From Leptasterias polaris (Eukaryota > Echinodermata > Asteroidea > Forcipulatida > Asteriidae), in the NCBI GenBank assembly GCA_037783415.1, contig JAZGTN010000236.1, positions 1,116,001 to 1,180,000 of the forward strand: a stretch of 64,000 nt of DNA, read 5' to 3'. Shown here in pieces: positions 22,429 through 32,909 of the stretch. How positions within the stretch are numbered: the first letter of the stretch is position 1; each line of letters begins with the position of its first letter. The notes beneath the pieces are model-generated. The model saw only the letters and a list, made by a program, of their open reading frames with translations. It was not told the origin of the DNA and ran no database searches. The position numbers were made by a program, and so were the translations under genes.

Positions 22429-23700
22429 ACTGGGGTACACGAGTCCCGGGGAAGATGGGACACGGGGGGCGATGGGACAGTGCATTTACCAAACTATTTC
22501 TTGCAAACCCCCTTTCTGCAAAAATAGTTTCGTCCATATGTAGTCTGTCTCTGGCACACTGGAGGTCGCCCTTTTACTGTTTTCTTTTTCTATTATTAGC
22601 GTGAGTATTTACCAGCACGTCGTCAACTTATCATACAACAGGGTGCGGGTCATCATTTGTCCATGGGTATTTTTGAAAGACATCAAGATGTCTTTACAAC
22701 AACACTTGTCCCATTTTGTGAGCACAATATCAGATATTTTTCAATCAAACATTTATTTCCGTACTCACAAAAAGAAAATATGATATTACTGTCGGCTGAC
22801 CGAATGCAGAAATATTTTATATCTGGATATTTTTTGAGCCAATTTGTCAACAACTTAATATCAACAACCTATCACGGTCGGTAGGGGTAAAATGGGATTG
22901 GGACGCATTTAATTGTTTGAAACAAAACTGTAAACAGATTTGTTTTTAAAATGCTCAAAGGTGTAAATTATTGTTGAATAATATAATTTTGTTTAAAGGG
23001 TGTTTACAACATTGGTAATTGCCAAAGACCTGTATCCAAACTTGATGTGACCCAACATGTACATGAAATAACAAACCTGTGAAAGTTTATTAAGCTAAAT
23101 CGGTCTTAGGAGTCATCAGAAAACAGTGAAAAACCCCCTTATGTGTTTTAACTTCTTTTCAAAAATCAGAATTTATCCTGCAGGATAAATACTGTTATTT
23201 TACTCATTTCCTAAAAACTATGGCATTTCAAGCAAAACTATTTCAAGGGAAGTTTTCCACCATGACCATCTTTATACCTTGTAAGTTATGTGAAAAACTG
23301 TGAACATTTATATTTTCATTCTTACCAATGTTGTACACACCCTTTAAAACAGGTTTTTTTAAACCTAGTTTTCACACTATAAAAACTCCTTACAGTTATA
23401 TTGTAGTAGTATTACTACTAGTAATGGTCATGCAATTTTTGTCATTTGCCCCAATTTGACCCACATTAATTTCCAATATCCCACTTAAATATTTCTTTCA
23501 CCCGTCATTACAGTGCATGCATCCCATCGTGACAAGGGGGGGGGGGCAGGAAAAGTAAAGTTTTAGTATCTAAAAACCCTTGAAATTTCATTAAAATGTT
23601 ACAATCTAACCTTCAGTAGTAGAAAGCCCACATGACAGATTAGGGTTAAATTAAATTTTTATTATCTAAAAACTAACTATCTGTCCCATCTTACCCCAGT
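22429..23700. mobile_element. MITE-like element with ACTGGGGTA ends
   Basis: The left end ACTGGGGTA, with AGATGGGACA after a 15-base insertion, is inverted at the right end as TGTCCCATCTTACCCCAGT (23682-23700). No transposase is present, and no clear target duplication could be fixed. A second MITE is nested within it. Confidence 0.55.
22992..23348. mobile_element. Nested MITE with TTAA-flanked 27-bp inverted ends
   Basis: The left end TTTAAAGGGTGTTTACAACATTGGTAA is mirrored by 23322-23348 with one mismatch. Both ends begin at TTAA, suggesting a TTAA target. The internal phrases (TAATTGCCAAAGACC, AATAACAAACCTGTGAAA, AAAACTATGGCATTTC) recur in part at 46230-46300 and 55335-55380. I recall this repeat as common in echinoderm genomes (from memory, not checked). 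Confidence 0.7.
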
Positions 23701-25832
23701 ATTTAAACAACAAACGTGGCAAATGTTCAAAATTATGGTTTATGGGCCGGGGGAATTCCATGTCAACTCAACAGTTGGAACAATATTTGGTGTTGACTTA
23801 CAAAAAAAAATTTCGGAGCTTGTGGTTAGTCTTTGATATAATAAAGAAAAATCTCAAAACTTATAAAAGTATACATGGAGAACCTAAAAACAAAATTGTC
23901 ATTGTTTTAAAGGTCTTTAAATGGTCTCCATTTCATAAAATTAAACCAAAGTCAAAGCATGAAGCACAAAGAAAACCTTTATGCTTAAAATTTTACATGT
24001 TTAAATGGTTTTGATATACAAAGCAACATTGTAATTATTGTGATGGATTCTTTAAAAGTTTCTTGTGTTTTGCTTTTCCTGATGTCTATGAGAAAACGCA
24101 TTGTCAGTGAATGCTCCTACAGAATTTGTAATAACAAAAATAAAACAATAAAACTAGGCTATACTTTAAAAGAATGCAAACAAATAAATCAGTCAGTGAG
24201 TGAAAAGTTCAGTTCAGTTCAGTTTATTTTTTCAGAGTATCTGTATCATATAGACAATCAGAATGGGAAATTAAAAGGTGTAGATAATTTAGACATGACA
24301 TGGCACCAACAGAAAAGTCAATGCAAGACCAGAAGACTTTGCATAACAAAAACAAAACAAAACTTGACTAGGAAGGACAAAAGGAGACAAGGACAAGGCA
24401 AGGACAAAGCAAAACACAAGTTGACAATAATAAAATCATGTAATAAAACTATCTCATCATGGAAAAACATCCACCTTCAAAGGGACAACACATTCTGCAA
24501 AATTACTTCAGGGATGATATTATACAGTAATTCTTTACAGTACCTCACTTTTAACAACCTGACAAATCTCAATGCAACACATGAAATCAAGTCTTATAAA
24601 ATAATGTCCCTTTGATACAATTATCATACTTAGTGGAGGTGTAACCCCCCAAAAATGGATCACTTGAATAAAGTAAATCAAACTTAACACTGGGGAAACA
24701 AATAAGAAACCACTAAAAACAACAGTGCCAAAGTAAGTCATAGATTAAAATCAAAATGGCTTTAAAACCTGTGTAAATGTAACAAAAAGAAATACAATTA
24801 ATCAAAATACAGTTTTCAATCACATTTAAGAAGAAAAACAGTCTTAAAAAATCGAATCCAAACAAGTTCATAACAAAAGATATTTCCAAATCAGATTTCC
24901 AAAAATACAACTTTAGGAATGAAAATCCAAAGAAAGTAATGAGTATTAGGCCTATGATTGTCAAAATAAATAACAATACAAAGTTTAAGCTTACCGAGTA
25001 TGAATTTATTGACGCAGGCAAAACATGAAGGGTCTGTATATACCTTTGGTAATGACTCTGAAATTAATGGCAATAAAAACTTACTTGGTAAGAAGTACAG
25101 CAGCTTTGGGTAGTATAATGAATTTTGTGAAACTTTTAACTTCGAAATACTACGGTTATGGAAAAATATGTCACTTTTTATTACCCAACATTTGAATCTG
25201 ATAAGCGTAATTGCCATAAGACCTGTGTGGAAAATTTTCGCTCCGGATTTTTGGTAATATCTCAAAAATGCGACCACCCTTTGAAGTGAAATTTTCACAG
25301 GTAAATTTTATTGTATAATACCTACATTTATAGGATTAACACAATCAGTAGGCTCCAATTACCAAACGTATACAGCACCTTTTTAAAACATGAAGAACCC
25401 AGACATACAATTTAAGAAATAGGTGATGGTGGAATAACACATAAATGTGGAGTATTTTCATTACGCTGCCAGGCTGCTATCTGAAGTAAACTATGTAGAG
25501 GGGTGACTAACCACACAATACAATTAAGGAGCAAGAGGGTTGTTTAGTACAAAATATTCTGAAGAATTTAACTTCTACCAGGGTGCTATAAGAGCTTAAG
25601 GTGGAAATATAAACAGTGGAAGAAGGGTAATTAACTCCATCATAAACAGTGGGTCTTTCTACAGAACAATAGTCTTTCTACACCTGTCACAGAGGATTTA
25701 AATCTTTTTGAATCATGACAATTTCAATTGTTACTAATGTAACATTTACCAAGAAATAAACCATGAGGGAAACTGAATTGGCAAATTTAATTCCCTTTTG
25801 GGGTAATTAAAAAAAATTACTCACATGGGGTT
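23701..25832. other. Noncoding, AT-rich, dispersed repeats
   Basis: No gene supported. A pentamer-like run AGTTCAGTTCAGTTCAGTTT at 24207-24226 looks like a LINE or SINE tail. The stretch 24891-25320 has a long minus-strand open frame but reads like repeat-derived sequence, with no domain. Confidence 0.4.
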
Positions 25833-26008
25833 CTAACATTTGACCTCTTTGAGTCTCGTTGTCTGACCTGTTCTATCAAAGCATGACTCTTCAAAATGAT
25901 CAGAGCAGATAATTCTTTTCTTTGATGGGCTCCAATTGTCCCGCTTCATGCTGATCCCCCATTTCTTGAAGATACTAGGTTGACTGATTGGAAAGCTGAA
26001 ACAAATGG
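25833..26008 (-). pseudogene. THAP-domain exon
   Basis: The minus strand, after a plausible acceptor TTTGTTTCAG, reads SFPISQPSIFKKWG, then R-D-N-W-S-P, then ICSDHFEESCF and TTRLKE. This is the second half of a THAP zinc finger: the invariant Trp and Pro, the C-x2-H pair and the following Phe are all present. A TAG stop follows RLKEVKC, and GTGAGT (donor) comes a few bases later. The first half with the first two cysteines is not found to the right. THAP domains bind DNA and occur in P-element-type transposases and host regulators. The lone exon with a stop suggests a dead transposon or gene fragment. Confidence 0.7.
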
Positions 26009-26027
26009 AAAGAAACAGTTTAAACAT

Positions 26028-28174
26028 GTTTTTCTTTATTTTTTTCTATTTTTGTTCAATTAACAATATAAGAACAAGAGTAAATATTTAGAATCAGCTG
26101 TAAGTTATGATAGTCTACATTAGTCTAGCACCATATGTCACTGTAAAATGGCTAATGAAAAAGCATCATCTCCAACCTGCATGTTGTATGCCATGCCAAA
26201 GGAAATGTACACAATCATATACTAAAAACAACTATCAGTTCAGTTAAGTATGGGTTCTAAAAGCTACAAAGGGATAGAGAAGAAATGGACAAGCTTGCAG
26301 TGATTTACCTAACCCCACTCTTGTGGCAAATTTGGAGTCGTCGGCCTCAAAAGTGGGGCTATGATTTACCGTAAACTAAAATTCTCAGTTGGTTGGTCAT
26401 CTGCTGTGATCTGTGATGCCAAATGTAGCTAGAACAAAACCCCAACCTTTCTCTCTAAAGAAATACTAACTTTGAATTATTTTCTGATATAGTTTATGGA
26501 TATATCAAACCAAACAAAGGGGGGAATGTGCAGTCAAGTGACGATATGACCAACCAATGCCAAATGTGTGCAACTGCAAAGTGCAAGCCCAAGTCAAGAC
26601 AGTGTTGGTTGTTAATTCAGATAAAAATAGTTTATAGATACTTACGGATACTTACGGAACCTCGGGCTCTGAAGTTGTGCCCCCCTTGAATTTGAAGTAC
26701 GTGTCACACCAGTTTTTATTCATAAAATCATATGATTATCATTATGAATCATATTTTTCTTTTGACTTTAAGTTTAATTAATAATTGTCACAAATGTTTG
26801 TAAATATCGTTTCATAACAACCTTCTTCATACCTGGAAATCGTGCGGTGTTTATTTATGAAAAACGAAAATGCAATTCTGGGCCAGGCGACATTCTCGCC
26901 GTAAAAAGTACAAAGACATGACTACAAGTACAATCATGTATGTACATGTACCAATCAATGTATTGTATGTACACAATAATACACACGTTTTATATCCTTC
27001 GGCGTGAAAGATACACTACAAACACTGCTTACAAATACAAACAAATTACATCGTTTTAAAACCTGTTTATTCCACTTAATTTCCAAATTAAAAAATAAAA
27101 CCATAAAATAATGCTTACACATAAAATGTATTTCCACATCCTCGCTGGCATTGTTGAAGTCAAGAACGATGATCAAGAGGAGACAAGAAGACAGGACAGT
27201 CTACTCATTTTTATTCATCAGCCGTTTGTTGACAATAGTTACCGGATCGGACCGACCGATGATGTGCGTAGTAAGATGGCGGCCCGATCGATGCGGCGCC
27301 TTCATCGCACGAACCCGAAGCGCTATCCAGTCAGTATAGAGATCAGTGGTGGTGTCATGACGTGCTGAAGTAACAATCTGCCAATTGCGCTCGCATTCTC
27401 GCAATGCATGCCGAGTCGTCAGAATAGCGAGTTGCACAGTGAAATAAACCAGCAGTAGACAGAAAAGAATAAAAATTGACCTAAACTAAGCTGATAAAGT
27501 CACAGTTGGTTACATAGTTTTAATCTGAATATACACGTAACTGTTAATAAAACAAAAAGCAAAAGTATACCTTCTACAGACGTGTTAATTTGATGGGAAT
27601 CTGCCTAACGCCTAACTATAACCCACGTCGTGGTGGTGTTCACAGACTAATCATCCTCCAAGTGATCTGTGAATGATGATGTGAAGTGTGGATGGGCCGG
27701 GTGTGTGTGTGAGAGATGAGCGAGCTCGATCGTGCGCGCCGGCGGCGGGAAATTTACAAAAATCGTTGTGAACGACCGTCATGACGCGTCAGTGCACTCG
27801 TTGAGAACGCCGATAATGGAAAGCTTGTACAAGTACACAACACATGGAGGTCCATGAGTGCACAACGCATGCTTGCAGGACTTCCATGCTTTCGTGTCGT
27901 TTTCAATAATATGTGAACAAAGTATCATATTGTCAACAATTTGAGAAAATGAACATTACATGGCCGATTTTAAATGTTGGGCGTTGAGGTTCAACCTTTA
28001 GATAGACAATATGACCGTCGTTTTTACAAATCGGTAAATAATCCAAGACTCAACTTATCGTAGGACCCGTCCTGTATACAATTAAACCCTAAAAATCGTT
28101 GCATATACCAATAAATTTCAATTTATTGTTGTAGTCCCAGCTGGAGAGGAGAGCCTCTAGGCAGTAACTGTGTT
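26028..28174. other. Noncoding; includes right copy of R2
   Basis: No gene supported. A direct GATACTTACG duplication occurs near 26637-26656. The R2 inverted copy lies at 27267-27350. A GC-rich patch at 27700-27800 (GCGCGCCGGCGGCGGG) could be an old promoter-like island, but no exon follows it recognisably. Confidence 0.4.
27267..27350 (-). repeat. Dispersed inverted repeat R2, right copy
   Basis: Reverse complement of parts of 22062-22160: GTAGTAAGATGGCGGCC, then CGAAGCGCTATCCAGTCAG, then TATAGAGATCAGTG. Confidence 0.6.
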
Positions 28175-28182
28175 TCTTTTAG

Positions 28183-28993
28183 CAGGCCCGCCGGAAGGTA
28201 TTTGAAAAGTGGGTGGGGGGGGGGGGGGGGGGGGCACCAACAATTTCCAACATTGGGTTGTTTGGATCAGCAGATCCGGGGAGGGAGAGTCCAAATCCCT
28301 TTGTTTTTTGTGTGAAAACGTGAGAAAAGCTGCTTTCAAGACGCATGTGATACTGACTTAAAGGGCAATTCTAAGATTTTTCTTGTTGGAGGGGGTGAAA
28401 GTGTCTGATGAAAAAAATAATCCCTTATAAAAATTCCCCTTATTGAAAATATTGGGAAATACTAATACATGCATTTGTAAACACGAGAACCCAGTTACGG
28501 GGAGGATCATGCATAATATTATAAAAGGGGTCGGAACAATTTTAGCAATGGACCTATCCAAAGGCCTAGCTATGCCCAGGCCCGCCAGGCAGATCTGTGG
28601 GAGGTACATGAATGTGGAGACCCCCCAAAGTTTTGTAAATGTTGGTATTTTTATGTGATCAATTAATTAATGTCAGTGTTCTCCAACTTTGGAAAATAAA
28701 GGTTGGTGCTGGGTGTGGTGAAAACTGTAAGGGGGTACATACAATGCGAAGCCGTTTGAGCTAGTCTGTTTTCGAGCGCCTTGACTAAAGCCTACCCCCC
28801 CCCCCCCCCCCCCCCCCAACCTCCGTCCCGGCTATTTCCGGGGTAAAAAAAAACAAAAACAAAAAAACATAATAAAATAAAGAATAATAATAATTTTTGT
28901 GGTGTCCCTGTTTTTTCGCTCTATCCCCTCCCGACGTAAAAAAAAAAAAAAAAAAAAAAAAGTGGGGGGGGGGGGGGCCGGCCCCCCGGCCAT
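28183..28993. mobile_element. hAT-like G-rich nonautonomous element
   Basis: The left end CAGGCCCGCCGG and the right end (reverse) CATGGCCGGGGG are loosely inverted. The flanks TCTTTTAG (28175-28182) and GCTTTTAG (28994-29001) match in 7 of 8. Long homopolymer G/C runs and a 24-base A run lie inside. The boundaries are tentative; an internal CAGGCCCGCCAGG at 28580 may mark a nested copy. Confidence 0.4.
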
Positions 28994-29289
28994 GCTTTTA
29001 GGCAATCCTTCGGGCTCCAGCTGTTTCTCTTTCCTTCCTCTGTATTTTAATTGCTCATTGCTGTATCTTTTAATGTTTTTACCTATTTTTTGTGCATTAT
29101 TGTACTTTTTATCTACCTGAGAAATGAAATGAATAAGATAAATATATAAATATAAATATTTGAAGTCTTACTTCCCAAAAACCGAGTCATGATCTCTCCG
29201 TTTACCAAAACTTAGAAACATGTAAGGCTCTAACGGTTAGTAGTTGTATTTGTATATGCAAAAAGTTGTGGTTTTTAGGCATTTCTACA

Positions 29290-30190
29290 AGGTACAAAAA
29301 TCTGTCATACTGTCAGGGCCATAAAAAAAGTGCCCACCGAAAAAACACCATAATGATGATCAAATCATGTGTAACTTTCAGCTGAGCATTCTGGGGGGGG
29401 GGGGGGGGGGGGGATAAAGTGGCCTAAAGAAGCCATGTGCCTTTTTATATAATGTTCTCACAGTCTAGACAAAATTAATGTCTCATTAGGAGGGATGAAT
29501 AAACATACAAGAAGGCCTTTACGTATTTTTGTATATGTTGGTTATTAACGTGGCTGTAGGAAATCTATGTAATTTTACAAAATTTCACCTTTTGTGTGTG
29601 TGTTTTTGTTTCCACTTAAATAACACCCCCAAACCCCCCCCCCCCCCCAAAATAAAATAAAATAAAAACAACAAAAACAAAACCCCAAAAACCAGCAGAT
29701 ATGTTTGATGGCCCATTTAAATTGTGTTTATTTAAAGTTCATAAAAAATAAAAATAAATACAAATTATTTTAGTACTATTTAAAAATTATTAGTATGTTA
29801 AGGCCTCACAACATCCAACTTTGAATTGGACATTACCTTGCAGAACATGTGCACAACGGATAAAGGCAGCATACTGATACCACTCTAAATATGAATTTGT
29901 TTAAACAATTAAAATTCAAACATCAGCTTGTGGATTCAATTATCACTTTTTATTTCATGATCGTATACTATAAAAATTAAGAAACATAAAGCATAGAGCA
30001 AGGACCAGATAAAGAGACACACACACACACACACAACCAGAGTTGAAAGCCAATAATGATTTTCAAACATTCTATTTTATTTTTATCAGTTCAACTATTG
30101 CAAGTAAAGAAAAAAATTTGAATAAAATAAAGACAACTGCTGGCTATACACAGAGTCTCGCGTAATACTTGTAGTCACTTTAGACGTTTT
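29290..30190 (-). repeat. Dispersed repeat R1, minus copy
   Basis: Inverted homolog of 16630-17150, longer here because of extra G-run, C-run and A-rich expansions (29394-29413, 29633-29700). A (CA)n run is at 30018-30037. Confidence 0.65.
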
Positions 30191-30225
30191 TTCCACATAT
30201 GGCTTCACTAGGACACCGTATCCCA

Positions 30226-30612
30226 TTTAGCAAGCCCATAATTATGGGGCCCATATGGGAAATATCTGGGCCCTATGGTGGGCCTGGGCCAACCCATATG
30301 GTATACCCATATGGGGCCCTTATGGGTGTGGGTTATGGGGAATGTTCCCATATTGGGCCCATTATGGGAAAAACAAGGGCTAGCCCATAGGCCCTAATTA
30401 TGAGCAAAATATGCAGTGTCCCATATGGGGAAAATATGGGCAATCCCATAATATGGGCAGAATATGCAAGGGCATATGGGTATCATATGGGGAAAACATA
30501 GGCTAGCCCATAATTATGGGCAAAATATGCATTGTCCCATATGTGTATCATAATGGGGAAAAGGTGGGCAATCCCATATGGGCAAAATATGCAGTGGCCT
30601 ATATGGGTATCA
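30226..30612. repeat. CCCATATGGG-rich palindromic array, first site
   Basis: About 390 bases in which the self-complementary decamer CCCATATGGG and one- or two-base variants (CCCATAATTATGGG, CCCATATTGGG) recur every 15-40 bases. Between them are phrases such as GGCAAAATATGCAGTG. The same motif builds arrays at 36596-36870 and 38590-39025, with scattered units at 38248-38290. Confidence 0.85.
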
Positions 30613-30639
30613 TACAGTCAGCAATTTCACGAAGAGCCA

Positions 30640-32324
30640 AAAACCTGAAAAATTTACCATAATGGAGAAGTTGTCTCATTCTCAGTTATTGAGCCCCCAC
30701 AGCAAGTTATTTTTAGCAGTACCCGTAACGTTGTATTGTCCAATGAGCTATTGATATCGTCATTGTTTATTGACAACCGGCACACGCGCACGCCACAGTG
30801 TGTACGCGCCGGGCTCGTGTGTGTGGTGGAAAACCACGGAGGAAGACAATTCCGTGCACAGAGCAGCTGAGGAAGGCCCTTTTATGCATAATTTTTTTAG
30901 CAAATAGTGAACTATACGGACCGTAATGTATCAAGATGATTCCATAGTTCTTCTGTGGTTTCAGGTTAGATATAAAATAAACGTTAGGGTTAACTTAAAT
31001 CCTGTAAACTAAATCATGCAGTCTGTGATTGACATACGAGTGTTTTTCCAAAGCTTTGATTATCGTGAGGACCGCATTTTGTATTGGGTATGTAATTGTT
31101 GGTGCATGTCGACGATGATACATAACCGGCGTACATAACCCTACCAATCGTACAGCGTACCAGTACACTGCCGTCCTACATGTACATTTTTTGTGTGTAC
31201 ATACACACATAATTACCTCTAACACAACATAAAAATGGCCGGCCTAGACACACGTAGTATAAACTTTGAGCCTGTAAAACTTTGGACCTATTACAACATG
31301 GCGCGCGTGAGCGAGAGCAGGCTTGTTCGTGTGTTAAATTTAACTGCATACACACACAGCTAGCTGCACTTGGATAAGCTGTATGTAGCTAGCATGCATA
31401 TGCACACAACGCATAATGTGGCAAATAGACTGCGCGCTATGGATTGCACAAACATGCGTGTATAAAAACCTTTAAAAAATACTTGTTTTGTGATCTCTAA
31501 TTCAAATATCTGGGTAGAGTCATCGAATATAGTGTGGTTATTAACAATAGCGGCCGTATGTAATGTAACACTCCACTGCAACAGTGATTTATCTATTTCT
31601 AATTCTTCAATCAAAAATTCCTCCCTTTTGAATTAATGGTCTCGTCTAACAGCTTCTCATCAATATTCATATTTTCCTTGAGTGATTTTTTTTTAACAGC
31701 TGTCTTTTGATTGGATAGGTACGGTGGGGTTTTCTCAGAGATTAGGAAATCTAACCAATGGAGATCACTCTTAGATCAATGAAGTTTCCCCCCCTCCATG
31801 TGCTAGCCGATAGCTAAACGTATTGACCTAAATATAGATCTCCAAATTGAATGATATTCTCCGTGTATTGGTTATAGCGGTTACAACTGCATGGTTGTTC
31901 GAGGCTTGGTACGGTGGGTAAAGTTATTAACCGAATACACAACTTTTTATCAAATGAAAGTTTAATTCATGCACTCTTCGTGGCTGCTTGTGCTAGTGAA
32001 AATAATACTCCCTCGATTTTTTACGAGTTTTTGAAAAATGCGGTTATGCTTTTTACGTTGTCAATCGAGAGTGGACTATAGAGGGCGCTCTTTAATGAGG
32101 CAAAACTTCTCGATATGGGAGTGAAACAAATAATTTTGACTTTTTGGCTGGTTTCAACTAAGGTGATCGGGATTTAACTATTTACGAAGTTATAGGTCCT
32201 TCGTGCAGCGCCTAGTGGCTGCTCTCACAGGATCTCTAAACATACAATAAATCTTAGCTGATTTAGCTCTCCAAGCTACTTGAATTTTCTACTGGTGGAA
32301 TGGCTAATCCTATAGGCTGTCACT
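30640..32324. other. Noncoding; 3' part may be LINE 5' UTR
   Basis: No gene. 30770-30850 is GC-rich with alternating CACGCG/GTGTGT. The ~250 bases before 32325 may be the 5' untranslated region of the LINE, but its 5' boundary cannot be fixed. Confidence 0.4.
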
Positions 32325-32909
32325 ATGGACTTCATTGACGGAAAGAGATTCGCATTTCTCTGTTTTTGGACATTTTTGATATCATCCATGTGTCAAAATC
32401 GAAACACTATTACAGTGTATTTGGCAACCACTACAACTTTCCACTGGAGCGAGCATGCTATTCAAGTTGGTAAGCTTCTCAACCTATTGACTGCTACCTG
32501 TAATCCTATTGTATCTGCGCTGGTTGAGTGCCCCTCAAGTATGGAGAGTGATCAGTGCCTAATGAACTCACATCAGTCATCCATGGAACCATCTGTAAAA
32601 TGTATTCAGGTTCAGTACTCCATTATCAACCTGCTTGGGCTATCTACTGTGTATACTGAATGCCCACTGAAAACTGAAACATGCCAACACCTTGATTCAC
32701 TTAATCTTCTACAACTACCATGCTTGACTCACCACCACCAACTTAAGCCTTTATTAGCACACACAAAACACTCACCCAGAAGGCGTTGGCGACATCGCGG
32801 GACACGCGGTGGTAGACGACGGAACTCAAAGTCTATTCCAGTCCACATTTCACCTCACTTTAACCATCAAGGAGTAAAACCCAGAATAAATCAAAAGGTG
32901 CTAATTTGA
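32325..32909 (+). CDS. LINE ORF1-like protein
   Basis: 194 codons, not similar to anything I can name. The N-terminus is hydrophobic (FAFLCFWTFLIS), the middle is Cys/Ser/Leu-rich, and the C-terminus is strongly basic (RRRWRHRGTRGGRRR), compatible with nucleic-acid binding. It ends four bases past the first codons of the ORF2 reading frame, the tight or overlapping arrangement usual for ORF1/ORF2 of LINEs. The role is inferred from position: LINE ORF1 proteins coat the RNA. The frame is intact. Confidence 0.5.
   Translation: MDFIDGKRFAFLCFWTFLISSMCQNRNTITVYLATTTTFHWSEHAIQVGKLLNLLTATCNPIVSALVECPSSMESDQCLMNSHQSSMEPSVKCIQVQYSIINLLGLSTVYTECPLKTETCQHLDSLNLLQLPCLTHHHQLKPLLAHTKHSPRRRWRHRGTRGGRRRNSKSIPVHISPHFNHQGVKPRINQKVLI

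Noticed and set aside
24891..25298. 135-codon minus-strand ORF as a gene
   Set aside because: The sequence looks like a noncoding dispersed repeat with no domain, and the frame overlaps another equally long open frame.
28210..28234. Long G, C and A homopolymers (also 28795-28817, 28938-28961, 29394-29413, 38797-38821) as functional signals
   Set aside because: They sit in element ends or expanded repeats and lengths are unreliable in sequencing; no regular G4 spacing is kept.
30226..30612. CArG-box (SRF-type) cluster
   Set aside because: The core CATATG contains C and G where a CArG box needs six A/T bases, so the motif does not fit.
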